From assembly GCA_027036755.1 (NCBI GenBank), contig JALWDV010000704.1, positions 1 to 24,008 on the forward strand: a stretch of 24,008 bases of DNA, in the 5' to 3' direction. This document shows, in pieces, positions 22,890-24,008 of the stretch (its first letter is position 1; every line of letters starts with the position of its first letter). The DNA comes from Anaerolineae bacterium (lineage in GTDB: Bacteria; Chloroflexota; Anaerolineae; J102). The notes beneath the pieces are model-generated. The model searched no databases and was not told the origin of the DNA. It saw only the letters and a program-made list of their open reading frames with translations. The position numbers and the translations under genes were made by a program.

Positions 22890-22929
22890 AGGAGTGGTCG
22901 TCGAGCTCAAAGCCGGCGGGCCTAGCGGG

Positions 22930-22958
22930 TTGCGCAAGCGGGCTTGGTGGTGTAGAAT
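22930..22958 (+). promoter_or_regulatory. Candidate promoter downstream of the REP-like repeat
   Basis: TTGCGC (22930-22935), a 17-bp spacer and TAGAAT (22953-22958). The expected start is near 22965, immediately before a short ATG-initiated frame. Confidence 0.5.
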
Positions 22959-22968
22959 GCGACTAGCG

Positions 22969-23097
22969 ATGACAATGACCGATAACCACGAACATTATCC
23001 CACAGCACTGCTTAAGCGACCCGCCTACCGGTCTTTCTCATCCCATCATCATCCAACCCCAACAACGCTAACAAACGCTCTCATGGTGACGGACTAG
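22969..23097 (+). CDS. Possible 42-aa ORF of unknown function
   Basis: ATG at 22969 opens a 42-codon frame (MTMTDNHEHYPTALLKRP then a His/Pro/Thr-rich tail) ending with TAG at 23095-23097. It begins 10 bp after a plausible -10 box and has no Shine-Dalgarno. The composition is unlike a folded domain and no family was recognised. It may be a spurious frame or the remnant of an older gene. Confidence 0.2.
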   Translation: MTMTDNHEHYPTALLKRPAYRSFSSHHHPTPTTLTNALMVTD

Positions 23098-23148
23098 CGC
23101 CTGCAATCCCGAAAAAGACGAAGTAAGGCCTTATCATCAACAAAAAAC

Positions 23149-23329
23149 GGCATGGTTCATTCTCATTCAAAACCATCTTTACAATTTCTCCGTCAAACGT
23201 CATACGTCAAACGTCAAAAAGAGCCTTTTCGCCACGGTTTGACGTTTGACGCTTTACGTTTGACGTGTTTTGCCAGGCGTTGACCACATGAAATTGTAAA
23301 GATGAAGGAAGGACGATCTGAACCATGCC
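23149..23329 (-). mobile_element. 181-bp MITE, copy B, with 8-bp target duplication
   Basis: Perfect 11-bp terminal inverted repeats: GGCATGGTTCA at 23149-23159 and TGAACCATGCC at 23319-23329. CAAAAAAC occurs on both sides (23141-23148 and 23330-23337), a perfect 8-bp target duplication. The inside has two 25-bp arms (23191-23215 and 23241-23265) that pair at 22 of 25 positions. It is inverted relative to copy A at 17752-17932 and has the same length. No transposase is encoded, so it would need one in trans. Confidence 0.92.
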
Positions 23330-23345
23330 CAAAAAACGTATTGCG

Positions 23346-23627
23346 ATGAAAGTCACCGTAGAATGGGACCCAAATAAAGCCCGAATCAACCAACGTAAGC
23401 ACGGCGTGACATTTGAAGAAGCCTCCACTGTTTTTACCGATCCCTTATCACTCACGATTCCAGATCCCTTGCATTCAGAAATAGAGGAACGCTTTATCAT
23501 TATCGGACAATCCATGCGCCAGCGACTACTCGTTGTCGTGCATACTGATCGGAAGGACACAATACGAATTATTAGCGCCCGTGTGGCTAACGCACATGAA
23601 AGAAAAACTTATGAAGAAACAGCTTAA
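23346..23627 (+). CDS. brnT: BrnT-family ribonuclease toxin
   Basis: The toxin of a type II toxin-antitoxin pair, expected to cleave RNA and arrest growth. From the ATG at 23346 the protein has 93 aa. It shows the family landmarks VEWDPNKARINQRKHGVTFE at the start, RFIIIGQS, LLVVVHTDRKDTIRIISAR and the C-terminal ARVANAHERKTYEE. The family usually starts at this WDxxKAxxNxxKHG stretch, so 23346 is taken as the ancestral start. An in-frame ATG at 23325 lies inside the MITE terminus and would add MPKKRIA. GAAGGAAGG inside the MITE could serve it as ribosome binding site. The antitoxin gene overlaps the end. Confidence 0.88.
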   Translation: MKVTVEWDPNKARINQRKHGVTFEEASTVFTDPLSLTIPDPLHSEIEERFIIIGQSMRQRLLVVVHTDRKDTIRIISARVANAHERKTYEETA

Positions 23628-23841
23628 TTCTAAACGCGATCCCGATATGCTGGATGATTATGATTTCAGCCAGGGTGTGCGCGGAAAATATGTGCAACGA
23701 TTCGCTCAAGGCAGTAATGTGGTTGTATTAGCGCCAGATGTAGTCGAGATATTTCCAGACTCAGAATCGGTAAACACCGCACTACGGTTGTTGGTTAAAG
23801 TTGCGGGCAGAAGCGTCGATAAAGTGTCTGCCTCAAAGTAA
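23596..23841 (+). CDS. Antitoxin paired with BrnT
   Basis: The product is about 81 aa. A basic N-terminus is followed by DMLDDYDFSQGVRGKYVQRF, a pattern common in the proteins encoded after brnT-type genes. A short beta segment (NVVVLAPDVVEIFPD) and a helical SVNTALRLLVKVAGRS follow, resembling a ribbon-helix-helix DNA-binding core. It should bind and neutralise BrnT and repress the operon. The start is ambiguous: ATG at 23596 overlaps brnT by 32 bp, and ATG at 23611 by 17 bp. Neither has a clear ribosome binding site, so coupling to brnT translation is likely. Confidence 0.75.
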   Translation: MKEKLMKKQLNSKRDPDMLDDYDFSQGVRGKYVQRFAQGSNVVVLAPDVVEIFPDSESVNTALRLLVKVAGRSVDKVSASK

Positions 23842-23950
23842 AGGCGCTAAAAGTTACACGGCATTACAATTGACAGGCGGAGGCGGTGCAGGCCCGCGCT
23901 GGTTTCACCTCGGCGAGCCGGTTGGCATCGGGCGAGCGCCGGGCGCGGCG

Positions 23951-24001
23951 GGGCGTTTGCGGCGCCGGGCCGCCGGATGACGCATCCGGCTGGGGAGCGG
24001 G
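23951..24001 (+). repeat. REP-like repeat, third intergenic copy
   Basis: GGGCGTTTGCGGCGCCGGGC is followed by CGCCGGATGACGCATCCGGC and TGGGGAGCGG. CCGGATG and CATCCGG form a 7-bp stem. The 23842-23950 interval before it has no gene that could be recognised. The window ends in a G-run directly after it. Confidence 0.8.
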
Positions 24002-24008
24002 GGGGGGC

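Overview
The window looks like a chromosomal segment of a GC-rich member of the Chloroflexota (Anaerolineae-like). This is an inference. It rests on the lipoproteins with an LAAC lipobox followed by Pro/Thr-rich linkers, the Thr/Pro-rich tail of the anti-sigma-like protein, and intergenic gaps crowded with short dispersed repeats. No rRNA, tRNA or CRISPR array was recognised.

Layout. 1-1350: the left part of an IS110-family element, with its transposase on the minus strand running off the window edge and about 330 nt of hairpin-rich non-coding DNA upstream of it. 1509-3332: a lipoprotein gene convergent with an orphan CcrM/HinfI-type adenine methyltransferase. 3333-3880: repeats only. 3881-12780 (minus strand): a near-complete branched-chain-amino-acid-type ABC transporter (livK, livH, livM, livG, livF) followed by hyuA and hyuB. 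The block is driven by a near-consensus promoter at 12855-12882 and probably imports and hydrolyses an amide or hydantoin/oxoproline-type compound. 12947-14186: a geranylgeranyl-reductase-like flavoprotein preceded by a short leader ORF. 14361-16841: an ECF sigma factor, a membrane anti-sigma-like protein with a Pro/Thr repeat tail, and a secreted proline-rich repeat protein. 17032-18399: a PsiE-like membrane protein and a divergent small membrane protein. 18659-22020: a DnaE2-like polymerase gene that is frameshifted and carries a repeat-derived insert. 22100-24008: an accessory strip that appears lower in GC, with a nucleotidyltransferase pair, a BrnT toxin pair and several repeats.

The most notable structure is in the repeats. 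Two 181-bp copies of one MITE (17752-17932 and, inverted, 23149-23329) share 11-bp terminal inverted repeats. The second copy has a perfect 8-bp target duplication and sits directly upstream of the brnT toxin gene, supplying a new in-frame start. A GC-rich REP-like repeat (core CGCATCCGGCTGGGGAGC) separates the accessory cassettes and has also invaded the polymerase reading frame as three in-frame 24-nt units. A third family, hairpins with GGCGGAA/TTCCGCC-type arms and 5-nt loops, fills the long gaps inside the liv-hyu transcription unit. Finally, a 32-bp stretch encoding MNEExPSRTM is shared, with 3 mismatches, between the start of psiE and a leader ORF overlapping the flavoprotein start.
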